DNA of 64,000 nucleotides from M55B127 sp034521955 (GTDB lineage Bacteria > Bacillota > Halanaerobiia > Halanaerobiales > M55B127), in contig JAXHLT010000004.1 of assembly GCA_034521955.1 (NCBI GenBank), positions 1 to 64,000 of the forward strand, written 5' to 3'. Both the position numbers and the translations under genes were made by a program. Below the pieces are notes generated by a model. It was not told where the DNA came from, made no database searches, and saw nothing but the letters and a program-made list of their open reading frames with translations. Of the stretch, positions 8,995-19,323 are shown one piece after another (position 1 is the stretch's first letter; the number at the start of each line of letters is the position of its first letter).

Positions 8995-9227
8995 GATATA
9001 TTAACCTGTGATTTTATAACTACCTTTCATGTTTATTAAAACATTTAATAATTTAAAAATATTAGTTTTAAAGAATTAGGGGGATGAAATTGCTGAAACT
9101 ATTTAAAAACTTAAATTTAGGAATAAAGAGCAAAGAACCCACCCTTTTTTCAAATGGGTGAAATGCAATATGCTCGAGTTTTGATTTTGCTCATACCAGA
9201 TGTAACATCAACAACTTACTATTAAAC

Positions 9228-9256
9228 TTGACTTTATAACTTGCTGATAATATACT
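9228..9256 (+). promoter_or_regulatory. Promoter of tnpA, IS copy 1
   Basis: TTGACT at 9228-9233 and TATACT at 9251-9256 with a 17-base spacer, 17 bases upstream of the tnpA ATG. Confidence 0.55.
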
Positions 9257-9272
9257 ATATGTAAGAAAGGTG

Positions 9273-9691
9273 ATGGCTATGGGCAACAAAAATAACTTGG
9301 TTCACGCACGAACTTGTGTTTATAATGTCGGATATCACATTATCTTTACAACCAAATACCGAAAAAAGTTTCAAAGACGAGATTGAATCGTAGACTTAAA
9401 GATATCTTATATCAAGTAGCCGATGATAAAGAGTTTATTATCGAAAACGATGGAAATAATGCCAGATCATGTTGATCTGTTTGCAACAGCTCACACCTAA
9501 AATTTCTCCTAGCTATATAGTCAAAATGGCTAAAGGAATTACTTGGGCGATTGCTTTTAAAAGAGTTTGATAGTTTAAAACAACAACTATATGAAGGCCA
9601 CTTGTGGAACAAATCTTACTATGTTGAAACCGTTGGCAATATCTCTAAAGAGTCTGTCAAACAGTATATCGAAAATCAAAAAGACAATTAA
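9273..9691 (+). pseudogene. tnpA: IS200/IS605 TnpA (Y1 HUH transposase), frameshifted
   Basis: The reading begins MAMGNKNNLVHARTCVYNVGYHIIFTTKYRKK, the usual N-terminus of REP/IS200-type Y1 transposases, from ATG 9273 after AAGAAAGGTG. The frame breaks at about 9373. It continues in other frames as RRLKDILYQVADDKEFIIE, then MPDHVDLF (the HUH motif, with Asp for the second His), and SPSYIVKMAKGIT up to the final SVKQYIENQKDN before TAA 9691. The family normally nicks single-stranded ends and pastes the element 3' of a short target. With the frameshifts and the altered HUH this copy should be inactive, so mobility would need a transposase elsewhere in the genome. Confidence 0.8.
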
Positions 9692-9729
9692 TCTTTTTAA
9701 ATTGCTATAAGAATGGAGGTGTAAGATCG

Positions 9730-11027
9730 ATGAAGCTAGCTGAAAATTTTATCTTCAAGCCAAACAAAACGCAACAGATTATACTTGGCTGTCTAGGATA
9801 TGCAAAGCTGCAAGATTATATAATGTCGGCAACTATGAACGAAGAAATCACTCTAAAGACAGTGATAAAGATTTTCCTGACTGGTATAACCAAAAAAAAG
9901 AGCTAAAAGATCATTTTTGGTATAAAAATCTACCATCACAGACAGCCCAAGAGACTTTAAAGTTCCTATCAGACAATTGGAAATCCTATTTTAAATCTCT
10001 CAAAGACTATAAATCTAACCCTAACAAATATACAGGCAAACCTAAACCACCATCATATAAGCCTAAAGACGATAAATTCAATCTCCGTTTTCTTAACGAC
10101 GGGTTTAAGGTTACTAGATAATAAATTAAGATTATCGATCCTAAACAACTAAAGGATTATTTAAAAGATGAATACTCATCAACCAAAAATTCTTATGGAT
10201 AAAAGTGCCTAAAGAGCTTTTATCTGATGATAGAGAGCATATTTTAATAATACTACTAAATTAGAGTTTAAACCTTTAGTTAATGACAATTATAAACTTA
10301 TCCTAACTTATAAAGTCGATACACCACAAATTAAACCCGATAACGGCAATTATCTGTCTATCGATCTAGGGATTAATAACCTTGACAGTTGTTATTCGAA
10401 CAAAACCAAAGAGAGTTTTATTCTAGATGGCGGTCAATATTTAAGTATCAGTCGGTATTTTAATAAGAAGATAAAACACTTTCAATCTATCTTAACTCAT
10501 AAGGCAAGAAACTTCTAAACGATTAAAACAACTATACCAAAAACGAGATAGACAGATTAGACATCTAATTCATTGTGCTACTAAAGATAGTTGATTATTG
10601 TATCGACCATAACATTAATAGAGTTATAGTGGGCAATATAAAAGGTATCAGAGGCGATAACAATATCGGCAAGGTAAACAACCAAAAGTTACATCAACTT
10701 CCTTATGAAGAAATATACCACCAATTAGAGTATAAGCTCAAATTAAAAGGTATCAATTTAATCAAAAAGAATGAAGACTGATACTAGTCAATGTAGTCCT
10801 TATACCAAAAAGGTCACTAAAAAATATGCCCAAGGTTCTAACCGTAAAAAACGGAGGTTTATATGTAACCGAAAATAAAGCCTTTAACGCTGATACTGTA
10901 GGTGCTTTCAATATTTTAAGAAAATATCTATACCAAAGACGCAAAGGTCCTGATATTGACCTCAAAGTTGGAAGGTTTAAATAATCTAATCAAATACTCA
11001 TGGAACAGCCACCAATTTGTAGCTTAA
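9730..11027 (+). pseudogene. tnpB: TnpB (RNA-guided nuclease) relic, copy 1
   Basis: From ATG 9730 the sequence follows the intact copy at 26607-27905 almost base for base, but with repeated one-base gains and losses. Examples are near 9805 (AAAGCTGC for AAGTGC), 10115, 10385, 10585 and 10780. The only longer open pieces are short, such as one at 10575-10781. It cannot encode a full TnpB. The excess of insertions relative to copy 2 is striking and may reflect sequence error in a repeated region as much as decay. Confidence 0.85.
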
Positions 11028-11186
11028 ACTTTTTAATTGAAGTATCTCCGAGTCTGTAACAAGATAGGAGTAGTGGGTACGGACTATCCGAATAGGTAAC
11101 TTGATCGATATTGCGGGTGAAATTCATCTTGTGTCCCATAAGATCAAGCGACTATGAAACTCGGTATTTCAATGCCGAGTAGTTCA
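11028..11186 (+). ncRNA. Candidate omega RNA / right end of IS copy 1
   Basis: The stretch between the tnpB stop and the right end is conserved in all three long copies and, inverted, in the two MITEs. In this family it is transcribed with the 3' part of tnpB as the TnpB guide scaffold, ending at the terminal hairpin and reading into flanking DNA. The guide for this copy would begin at 11187, inside the interrupted MCP gene. Confidence 0.5.
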
Positions 11187-13269
11187 CGAGTTAAGATTGG
11201 TGGGGGTTTTGCCATCTTATTACTTATTGTATCAATTATGGCCTTTGTGGGCTATACAGGATTAAACAATGTTGAAGATAATGCTTCAATAGTAAATGAT
11301 ACTGCGGATTTTTCTGAAAGAGTATTAAAAATAAGAGAAAACGAGAAAAACTTTATGTTACAAGAAGACCAAGCGTACATAGATAATATTGATAGTATGA
11401 TAATTAAATTGATTGAAGATAGTAACAAAACAAAAGAGAAGATGACAGATGAGGATGATATTAAAATATTAGAACAAATGCAGTTACTTGCAACCCAGTA
11501 TAAGACTGCTGCTAATTCTTTCGCTTCTTCATTGTTTAGTCAAAATGAATTGAGAACTGAGTTTGTCGAAACAGAAGCAATGTTAAAAGAAAATATTAAA
11601 GAAATTCAACAGAAAAAAATGGATGAATATGATCAAATAATAGTTCGGATGAGACTAAGCAATAATCTTGATACAGATGACTTACAACAAAAACTTAAAA
11701 GCTTGATATTGACAAATAGATTAATTGAAAATATAGAGGAAATAGGTAGACAAGAAAGAAACTACATTATGAATCTTGCAGATACATCTAAACAGAAAGA
11801 ATACTTTAACTCTACAATAAAGGCACTTAATACTGCTAAAATTACAGCTGAAGAGTTAAAGTTTTCTTTAGAAAGTAAAGAAGATAAAAGAGAAGTAGAC
11901 GTTATAATTACTGAAATTAATAATACTGAATCTGTCTTTAATAAACTACATAACATGGAGTTAATTAAAGATCAGAATAAAGAACAGATGGACTTAAGTG
12001 CTGACAAATTTATAGCAAGTGCAAACAATCTGGAAAAAATACAGTTAACAGATATGCAGATGGTCCAACAGGATGCAATAAGAAATCTTATCATTTCATT
12101 TATTATCGCTCTTCTTTTAGGAGTACTTATGGCATATATCATTACAAAAAGTATTACAAAACCGATTAACTTAAGTGTTGATTTTGCTAAAGATATTGCT
12201 GATGGTAACTTAACCTCTGATAAGATTGAGGTAGATACTAATGATGAAATTGGAATCTTAGCAGGTGCTTTAAATGGTATGCAGGATAATTTAAGAGATG
12301 TAATAAGTAAAATTGCTGAATTTTCATCTGATCTTTCTTCAAGTAGTGAAGAATTATCCGCCTCTAGTGAAGAAATATCAGCATCAGCTCAAGAAGTAGG
12401 TAGTGCAATCGAAGAAGTCGCATCAGGAGCAGAAGAGCAATCTGCTCAAATTGATGATACAAAAGGTAATGTTAACCTCTTAGATGATGAAATAATAAAT
12501 GTTAAAGAAAAAGCTGAAAAGATGAATAAATCTGCTGATGATGTAAAAAATAATATCAATAATGGAAACAGTTCTATTAATGATTCAATTGAACAGGTAA
12601 ATGAAGTTAAAAATCAAACTAGTGTAGTATCTAAAAAAATAAATAGACTAGGTAAATTATCACAACAAATTGACAACATTGTAGAACTAATAAATGATAT
12701 ATCAGCACAAACAAACTTACTTGCTTTGAACGCTGCAATTGAAGCAGCAAGAGCAGGAGAAGCCGGTCGAGGATTTAGTGTAGTAGCTGATGAAATCCGT
12801 GAACTAGCTGAAGAGTCTTCAAGTGCTACAGAACAAATTGCTAGTTTAATTCAAGATATACAAAATGGAGTAAAAGATACAATTGGACAAATGAACCAAG
12901 CTGAAAATGCAGTTGAAAATGGAGTAAAAGCAATCGAAGTAACCAATAATTCATTTGATGAGATTAATAAATCATCAGAGCAATTAAACAAATTAATAGA
13001 AGAAATAGCTAAATCAGCACAAGGAATGGCAAAAAACAGTAAAAGAGTTCAAAAAGCAATAACTGAAATAGCGGCAGTCAGTGAAGAATCAACATGTAAT
13101 GCAGAACGTGTAGCAGCTTCTAGTGAAGAACAGAGTGCTTCAACACAAGAGATAGTAAATGCGTCTGATAATCTAGCCCAAATGGCTCAAGACCTTTCTG
13201 AAACAGTAAATAAGTTTAAAATTTAACTAAAGTTTTAAGATACAGATTTAATCATATTAAAGAGTAGTT

Positions 13270-13311
13270 AAAAACAGATCCTTATTTTAAATATAAGGGG
13301 TCTGTTTTTCT
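13270..13311 (+). terminator. Rho-independent terminator of the 9084 MCP
   Basis: AAAACAGA/TCTGTTTT with CCTTAT/ATAAGG inside, followed by a T run. Confidence 0.8.
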
Positions 13312-13457
13312 TTCTGTGAAACATCACTAAATTCAAACAAAAATATTTATAATATATTTTGAAAAAGTAAAGGAAAATAATGTATTTTGTTCAATATAAT
13401 AATTAATACAAAAATCATGATTAATATTTGAATAAAGTTACATAAGTGGTGATTATT

Positions 13458-14008
13458 TTGCAAGTTTCAAACAAAAAGTTCATAATATTATTCATCACAG
13501 GTGGATTAACAGTATCCATTTTATTGATGTTTCAAGAGTTCTTACTAGGCAATACTTTTAAATATCTATCATTATTTTTACCGATTTTATTAGGCGGGAT
13601 TATTTTTTCAACAATATACCATTTCTATGAAAAGAAAACTAATCATGAAAAGTGATCAAAAAAAATAAGTATAAAAAGCTTTTTGATAATACTAATGATG
13701 CTGTATCTATCTATAGACCAATTGAAAATGGAAATAATTTTTAAGTTGTTGATATTAATCAAAAAGCAATCGAGATAGATAATCACAATAAAGATGAAGT
13801 AATTGGGATGAAGTTTACTGAACTATCTAAAGATAAATATTTTTTGTACTATTTGAAATCTTAAAAGAGGCAAATAAAATTGGTGTAGCTCAAGAAAGAG
13901 CTATTAAAGTTGTTAAAAACAATAAAATCATTACCTTACTAATTAAAAACAAATGAAGGTATGAATTAAAAAATCTAGAAAATATAATAGAGAGAAAAAT
14001 TAATTGAC
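13458..14008 (+). pseudogene. Membrane-anchored PAS protein, degraded
   Basis: A TTG at 13458 (after AAGTGGTG) or GTG 13446 opens about 65 codons with two hydrophobic helices (FIILFITGGLTVSILL and LSLFLPILLGGIIFSTIY), stopping near 13655. Immediately after, another frame reads YKKLFDNTNDAVSIYRPIEN, then VVDINQKAIEIDN and DEVIGMKFTEL, which is a PAS-domain core with two stops in it. The remnant ends around 14008 without any kinase, GGDEF or MCP output domain. It looks like a signalling protein that lost its C-terminus and picked up frameshifts. Confidence 0.55.
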
Positions 14009-14031
14009 AGATATACTAAAGGAGGATTTTA

Positions 14032-14772
14032 ATGGGTTGGACAGGTAAATTATTAGGGGGCGGATTAGGATTTTTTGTTGGAGGCCCCATCGGAGCAGTA
14101 ATAGGAGCAGTTGTAGGTAATAGTTTTGATAAAAGCGGAAGTAATACTAATATGAACCAACAAGAAAGACTTAATATGATATTTTTTACAACAACTTTTT
14201 CAATGTTAGCTAAATTCGCTCAAGCTGATGGAGCGGTAACAAAGTCAGAAATTAGTGTAATTGATAACTTTGTAAAGTACGATCTTCAATTAGATGGTAG
14301 AACAAGAAAACTTGCTATTGAAATCTTTGATGAAGCAAAGAAAAATAATAGTAGTTTTGAAGAGTTTGCTAGACAGTTTTATGATAACTTTAGAAACAAA
14401 AGAGAAGTTTTGGTTAGTATGTTAGATTTATTAATGAGAGTGGCTTTAGCGGATAATGAATTTCACCGTAATGAAAAACAATATATTCGAAAAGCTAAAA
14501 ATATATTTAATATCAGTGATAGTGAGTATGAAAGTATCTTAGCTCAATATGAGCAAAATGATACAAATATAGAAAAATACTATAAAATTCTTGAAGTATC
14601 ACCTGAAGCAAGCATGAGTGAAATTAAAAGAAAGTATAAAAAGAAGGCCAAAGACTTTCATCCTGATAACATAATAGGAAAAGGACTACCCGAAGATTAT
14701 CGCGAGTTTGCACAAAAGAAATTTAAAGAAATACAAAAAGCATATGAGAAAATAAAACAGCATAGAAGTTAA
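14032..14772 (+). CDS. TerB-like/DnaJ-domain co-chaperone (DjlA-type)
   Basis: This is a 246-residue protein with three parts. The Gly-rich N-terminus (LLGGGLGFFVGGPIGAVIGAVVG) resembles the membrane-inserting motif of DjlA proteins. The TerB-like all-helical domain at about residues 50-175 contains AQADGAVTKSEISVIDNFV and ALADNEFHRNEKQYI. The C-terminal J domain at about 182-246 is YYKILEVSPEASMSEIKRKY with the HPD motif in KDFHPDN, needed to stimulate DnaK ATPase. It is a DnaJ-family co-chaperone with an unknown client. The ATG is preceded by AAAGGAGG at seven bases. It stands alone between a pseudogene and a terminator. Confidence 0.85.
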   Translation: MGWTGKLLGGGLGFFVGGPIGAVIGAVVGNSFDKSGSNTNMNQQERLNMIFFTTTFSMLAKFAQADGAVTKSEISVIDNFVKYDLQLDGRTRKLAIEIFDEAKKNNSSFEEFARQFYDNFRNKREVLVSMLDLLMRVALADNEFHRNEKQYIRKAKNIFNISDSEYESILAQYEQNDTNIEKYYKILEVSPEASMSEIKRKYKKKAKDFHPDNIIGKGLPEDYREFAQKKFKEIQKAYEKIKQHRS

Positions 14773-14802
14773 AATAAAAAACTAAAGTTAATTATTGACT
14801 TG

Positions 14803-14842
14803 AACCTCATTGATACTTTTATGATAAGTATTAATGGGGTTT
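14803..14842 (+). terminator. Rho-independent terminator of the DnaJ-like gene
   Basis: AACCTCATTGATACTT pairs with AAGTATTAATGGGGTT (two mismatches or wobbles), followed by TTTAT. Confidence 0.65.
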
Positions 14843-14987
14843 TATAGTTTTGTAAATTTCAATTTATAGCAAAATAATTACTGCCGCTATAATTATATAA
14901 ATTAAAGGATTATCAATGAAAATATATAATATCTATAATAATAGTAACTCTTTTTGATTAGTCTATATTTCAAATGAGGTGGACTTA

Positions 14988-17900
14988 ATGAAACCAAAAG
15001 ATATTATACAAAAAACTAAAAAATTAATGTCTACTAAATATATGGTGTTTGTTTATGGTTTATTACTTTTATTATTATCAATTACTGTACAAACAGAGAC
15101 AGTAGAACCTCTTATAATCCTATTTGTCATTTATTCAAGTATTAGACATAGTACCAAAGGTGCTATCTATTCAGCAATTTTTGCAATAATTATCTTAACC
15201 GCACAGGATATATATAATCTACATATTGATTTAGATCGATATTTGATTGAAGTAGCAACAGTCCTTATTACTGCATATTATATAATTAAAAGTTCATCTA
15301 GATTAAGAGAAATGAATGAAGATTTAAAAGAAAGAGTAAAAGAATTAAGTGGATTATTTAGTATCTCTAAAATATTAGAGAGAAAAAAATTAAAATTAGA
15401 AGATTTACTTCAAGAAATAGTAAATATTATTCCTGAATCCTGGCAGTATCCTGAAGATACCTGTGCAAAAATTAGCTATAAAGATTATACTTTTAAAACA
15501 AATAATTATAAAGAGACTAAGTGGTTTCAAAAAAGTGATATTATTATAGATGGAAAAAAAGAAGGTGAAGTTGAGGTTTGTCATTTAACCTTACACCAAA
15601 AGGAATACAAAGACACACCTTTTTTAAAAGAAGAAGTTCAGTTACTCGATGATATATCTAATAGGATTGGAAATATAATAAAGAATATAAATCAAGAAGA
15701 AGAAATTCGAGATAACAATAAGTTTTTATCAATAACATTAAATTCTATTGGAGATGCTGTAATTGTAACAGATGAACAAGGCCAGGTTAATCAAATGAAT
15801 CCAATTGCTGAAGAGTTGACTGGATGGGAATTTGAAAAAGCTGAAGGCAAGGATATTAAAGATATTTTTTATATAATAAATTCTAAAACCAGAAAACCAG
15901 TTAAAAATCCTGTAGAAAAAGTTTTTGAACAGGGTAAAATTGTAGGATTAGCAAATCATACTAAACTTATCTCAAAAGATGGTACTGAACACCATATTGC
16001 AGACAGTGCAGCACCAATAAAAGATGAAGAGAACAATATATATGGTACTGTAATGGTTTTTAGAGATTTTACTAAACAGTATAATATGGACCAAGAAATA
16101 AAAAGAAGAGAAAATCTGTTTTCAAATGTAATTGATGAAGCTCCTTATCCTCTAATGTTACATAATGAAGATGGTGAAATAATAAGAGTGAATAAATCAT
16201 GGCAGGAGATATCTGGATATGGAGTAGATGATTTACCTAATCTTGAAACCTGGTTTGAAAAAGCGTATGGTGAGAAAAAAGATCTTGTAAAAGATTATGT
16301 AGACAATTTATTTGATAAAAACAAAAAAACAGATGATGGTGAGTTTGAAATAATCACTAAAGATGGTCAAAAAAGGGTCTGGGACTTTAGTTCGGCACCA
16401 CTTGGTGTAGATAAAAACAATAAAAAACTAATATTGAGTATGGCAGTTGATATTACTGAAAGAAAAGAAATGATAAATAGTATTAACAAATTAAAGAGAC
16501 TATATTCAATATTAAGTGATGTAAATCAAGCAATTGTTAGAAATAAAGATCTAGATTCTTTAATACATCAGATCTGTAAAATCACAATGGAAAATGGTGA
16601 CTATAAATCAATATGGATTGGAAAAACTAATAAAGATAAGAAAATATTATCTATATTAGGTTCTGCTGGTGTACACAGTAGTTTAATTGGTAATATAGAT
16701 ATTGATCTAATAGATTACTCTTCAGAAGAAAAAATTAATAACACATATAATATCGATTCAAACGAACTGCTTAATTTTATAACTAAAGAAAGAGATTCAC
16801 AAACTGATTGGGAAGAACTTACCTTTTATAACAAGCATAAATCAATGGCAATTTTCCCAATTAAAGTTTTTAACAATTTGTGGGGAGTCTTTTCTTTATG
16901 TATTGATAAGCCTAATTATTTTAATTCACAAGAAATTAAACTTTTAGAAGAATTGACAAATGATTTAGCATTTGCAATTGAATCAATAAAAAATGAAAGT
17001 CTAAAAGAAAAATCAGAAAAAAAGTTAAAAGAAAGGGAAGAAAAATACAGGATGCTTTTTGAAGAGGCTCCGGTAGGAGTGTTTAAATCAAACCAAAAGG
17101 GTGATTTAATATTAGCAAACCCAAGATTATTAAATATTTTAGGTTGTAATTCGTTAAAAGAATGCATGGATTATTATGGTAATCTGTATAATGTATATGT
17201 TCATTCACAAAGACGTAAAGAACTCTTTAATGATTTAAAGGAAAATGATGAAGTTAATGATTTTATCTTTAAAGCTAATAAAAAAGGTAATGGTGAGGTA
17301 TGGCTTTCTTTAGATGCAAAAGTTGTAAATAGATATAATGATAAAGAAATAGAAATAGATGGATTTATTGAAGATATTACAAAAGAATATGAGATGAGAA
17401 AAGAAATTGAAAAAAGCGAAGAAAAGTACAGAACTCTATTTCAAAATCAATATTCTGCTATGATGATTTTAAATCCAAAAGATGGGAGCATAGTAGATGT
17501 TAACCCTGCTGCATGTGATTTTTATGGATGGCCATATCACAAATTTACTTCAATGAAAATTACTGAAATAAATACGTTATCAAAAGAAGAAGTTATATAC
17601 AGGATGAGTAATGCTGCAGATAATAAGAGTAATAAGTTTGTATTTGACCATAAACTGGCCAACGGTGAGATAAGGACAGTAGAAATATACAGTGGTCCTA
17701 TTAAACTTAATGATAAAGAATATCTTTTTTCAATAATTCACGATATAACTGAACGCAAAAAGGCTCAAGAGAGAATCAAATATATGAGTTTCCATGATAA
17801 GTTGACCGGACTATATAATAGAGCTTATCTGGAAGAAGAGATGAAAAGAATTGATACCAAACGTCAGTTACCAATAAGTATAATAATGGGCGATTTAAAT

Positions 17901-18800
17901 AACCTTAAACTTATAAATGATACTTATGGACATGAAAAAGGTGATGAATTAATAGTAAGAGCTGCTGAAATAATAAAGGAGACCTGTAGAGCAGAAGATA
18001 TTATTGCCCGTTGGGGTGGAGATGAATTTGTAATTCTTTTAACTAAAACAACCTTAAAAGAAAGTGAAGAAATCTGTGAAAGAATATTTGAAAATGCTGA
18101 AAAAGAAAACCGTGAACTAATAGTTTCTATTTCCCTAGGTACTACAACTAAAAATGAAATGAATGAAAATTTATATAAGATTTTAAATAAGGCAGAAGAT
18201 AGAATGTATAAAAATAAAATAACAAATCGCCGTAGTGCAAGAAGTAGTGTTTTATCAGCTTTTATGAGTACCTTAAGAGAAAAAAGTTTTGAAACTGAAG
18301 AACATGGAAGTAGAATGAAAAAATTATCTATAAAGTTAGGCAAAAAGATTGGATTAGGAAGTTCTGACCTTGATAGACTATCACTTTTAACTTCATTACA
18401 TGATATAGGTAAAATTACAATCCCACAGGAGATACTCAACAAAAAAGGAAAATTAACAGATAGTGAATGGAATTTAATTAAAAAACATACTGAAGCGGGA
18501 TATAGGATAGTATCAACAATGGATGAACTAGCTGATATTTCAGAATATATTCTTTACCACCATGAAAAATGGGATGGAACAGGATATCCAGAGGGATTAA
18601 AAAAAGATGAAATACCACTTTTATCTAGAATACTAACAATAGTTGATGCTTATGATGTAATGATTAGTGGAAGACCATATAAAGATCCAATATCAAAAAA
18701 AGAGGCACTTGCAGAAATTGATAGATGCTCTGGAACACAGTTTGATCCTAACCTTTCAGAAATATTTATTAATTTAATAACTGGAAAAAAAGATTTATAA
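14988..18800 (+). CDS. Membrane multi-PAS/GAF GGDEF plus HD-GYP bifunctional c-di-GMP enzyme
   Basis: This is a 1270-residue sensor. N-terminal membrane helices lie at about residues 15-95. A PAS at 245-365 (NSIGDAVIVTDEQGQV) is followed by a PAS at 375-490, a GAF at 505-670, and two more PAS domains at 685-800 and 805-925. GGDEF at 935-1090 has the intact motif RWGGDEF near residue 1010 and an upstream RAED inhibitory site. HD-GYP at 1095-1270 has HDIGK near 1138 and HHEKWDGTGYPEGL. GGDEF makes c-di-GMP from two GTP and HD-GYP hydrolyses it, so net activity may switch with the sensed signal. ATG 14988 is chosen over GTG 14979 because the latter lies in the GAGGTGG binding site. Confidence 0.9.
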   Translation: MKPKDIIQKTKKLMSTKYMVFVYGLLLLLLSITVQTETVEPLIILFVIYSSIRHSTKGAIYSAIFAIIILTAQDIYNLHIDLDRYLIEVATVLITAYYIIKSSSRLREMNEDLKERVKELSGLFSISKILERKKLKLEDLLQEIVNIIPESWQYPEDTCAKISYKDYTFKTNNYKETKWFQKSDIIIDGKKEGEVEVCHLTLHQKEYKDTPFLKEEVQLLDDISNRIGNIIKNINQEEEIRDNNKFLSITLNSIGDAVIVTDEQGQVNQMNPIAEELTGWEFEKAEGKDIKDIFYIINSKTRKPVKNPVEKVFEQGKIVGLANHTKLISKDGTEHHIADSAAPIKDEENNIYGTVMVFRDFTKQYNMDQEIKRRENLFSNVIDEAPYPLMLHNEDGEIIRVNKSWQEISGYGVDDLPNLETWFEKAYGEKKDLVKDYVDNLFDKNKKTDDGEFEIITKDGQKRVWDFSSAPLGVDKNNKKLILSMAVDITERKEMINSINKLKRLYSILSDVNQAIVRNKDLDSLIHQICKITMENGDYKSIWIGKTNKDKKILSILGSAGVHSSLIGNIDIDLIDYSSEEKINNTYNIDSNELLNFITKERDSQTDWEELTFYNKHKSMAIFPIKVFNNLWGVFSLCIDKPNYFNSQEIKLLEELTNDLAFAIESIKNESLKEKSEKKLKEREEKYRMLFEEAPVGVFKSNQKGDLILANPRLLNILGCNSLKECMDYYGNLYNVYVHSQRRKELFNDLKENDEVNDFIFKANKKGNGEVWLSLDAKVVNRYNDKEIEIDGFIEDITKEYEMRKEIEKSEEKYRTLFQNQYSAMMILNPKDGSIVDVNPAACDFYGWPYHKFTSMKITEINTLSKEEVIYRMSNAADNKSNKFVFDHKLANGEIRTVEIYSGPIKLNDKEYLFSIIHDITERKKAQERIKYMSFHDKLTGLYNRAYLEEEMKRIDTKRQLPISIIMGDLNNLKLINDTYGHEKGDELIVRAAEIIKETCRAEDIIARWGGDEFVILLTKTTLKESEEICERIFENAEKENRELIVSISLGTTTKNEMNENLYKILNKAEDRMYKNKITNRRSARSSVLSAFMSTLREKSFETEEHGSRMKKLSIKLGKKIGLGSSDLDRLSLLTSLHDIGKITIPQEILNKKGKLTDSEWNLIKKHTEAGYRIVSTMDELADISEYILYHHEKWDGTGYPEGLKKDEIPLLSRILTIVDAYDVMISGRPYKDPISKKEALAEIDRCSGTQFDPNLSEIFINLITGKKDL

Positions 18801-18910
18801 AAAAATAAATAAAATAAGAGCTTTTTAACACTCAATAGATAGTTAACAAAAGTTGTCAGATATGCTAATATAATATATTTGCCCACCAGGAGTATAAAGG
18901 AGTGATTAAA

Positions 18911-19123
18911 GTGACTAGTAAATTGACTCTTGAAGTTGAAAGAATGTCCTGTCGACACTGTGTTAAGACAGTAAAAGAAGCACTGCTTTCTAATGAAGGT
19001 GTAAGCAAAGCAGATGTGAAGTTAGAAGAAAACAAGGCATATGTTGAATATGACAGTGATAAAGTATCAAAAGATGATTTAGTAAAAGCTGTTAATGATA
19101 GTGGATATAAAGCAAAAGCATAG
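18911..19123 (+). CDS. copZ: Copper chaperone, CopZ-like HMA protein
   Basis: This is a 70-residue single heavy-metal-associated domain with the metal-binding motif MSCRHC (Cys14 and Cys17 from GTG 18911) and the usual VKEALLSNEGVSKADVKLEENKAYVEY core. It binds Cu(I) in the cytosol and hands it to the P-type ATPase encoded 200 bases downstream. GTG 18911 is preferred because AAAGGAG (18896-18902) overlaps the earlier GTG at 18902. It has its own terminator, so it is transcribed separately from copA. No CsoR-type box is visible before it. Confidence 0.85.
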   Translation: MTSKLTLEVERMSCRHCVKTVKEALLSNEGVSKADVKLEENKAYVEYDSDKVSKDDLVKAVNDSGYKAKA

Positions 19124-19167
19124 TTAAATTTTGAAAATATATAAAGCAAATATAAAATAATTTCAAT

Positions 19168-19198
19168 ACCCCACATGATTTTTGTGGGGTTTGTTTTA
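19168..19198 (+). terminator. Rho-independent terminator of copZ
   Basis: ACCCCACA pairs with TGTGGGGT around a short loop, followed by TTGTTTT. Confidence 0.85.
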
Positions 19199-19250
19199 TT
19201 ATTACAAAAATGATCGAACAATTATCAAAAAGACTTAACAGAGGCTAAAC

Positions 19251-19305
19251 TTGACAATAATACTCTGCTATGTTACGATTAATGTATAATACCCTCAAGG
19301 GGTAT
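19251..19305 (+). promoter_or_regulatory. copA promoter with CsoR-type operator
   Basis: TTGACA at 19251-19256 is 17 bases from TACGAT (19274-19279), and a second possible -10 TATAAT lies at 19285-19290. At 19289-19305 is a 17-bp palindrome, ATACCC-TCAAG-GGGTAT. It matches the GC-rich-core, A/T-flanked box bound by the copper repressor CsoR in Gram-positive bacteria. Apo-CsoR would block the promoter and Cu(I) would release it. No csoR gene is in the window. Confidence 0.7.
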
Positions 19306-19323
19306 ATAAGGGAGTGAATCGTA

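Larger units (their letters stand above)
9120..11186 (+). mobile_element. IS200/IS605-family element, copy 1 (tnpA and tnpB both degraded)
   Basis: The left end begins GGAATAAAGAGC after a TTTA target, with a sub-terminal hairpin (CACCC/GGGTG near 9140-9160). The right end has a hairpin CTCGG...CCGAG at 11159-11180 and ends at GTTCA. There are no terminal inverted repeats and no target duplication, as expected for this family. It carries a Y1 transposase relic and a TnpB relic in the same orientation. Compared with copy 2 it has many single-base insertions. It is the only copy here that retains most of tnpA. Confidence 0.85.
9084..13226 (+). pseudogene. Methyl-accepting chemotaxis protein interrupted by an IS605-type element
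   Basis: The gene starts at ATG 9084 after AGGGGG and reads 12 codons (MKLLKLFKNLNL). It is then split by the element at 9120-11186 and resumes at 11187 as RVKIGGGFAILLLIVSIMAF. Joining 9119 to 11187 restores the frame exactly. Product domains follow in order: a first membrane helix; a helical periplasmic sensor with two ERNYIM/EKNFML-like motifs (HBM-like); a second helix; HAMP (SITKPI..., GNLTSDKI); and a complete MCP signalling domain with LLALNAAIEAARAGEAGRGF and a RVAASSEEQSAST methylation segment. It would respond to a small-molecule ligand and act on CheA. A frame also starts inside the element at 11154, so a truncated membrane protein might still be made. Confidence 0.85.

Noticed and set aside
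10575..10781. 68-codon open frame inside IS copy 1
   Set aside because: A fragment of the degraded tnpB, not a separate gene.
16916..17167. 83-codon minus-strand frame in a PAS-rich region
   Set aside because: Shadow frame, no ribosome binding site, inside the large sensor gene.
17924..18442. 172-codon minus-strand frame inside the GGDEF/HD-GYP gene
   Set aside because: Shadow of the coding strand: it lies fully inside a gene with clear domains, and its own sequence is Ser/Leu/Phe-rich without any recognisable motif.
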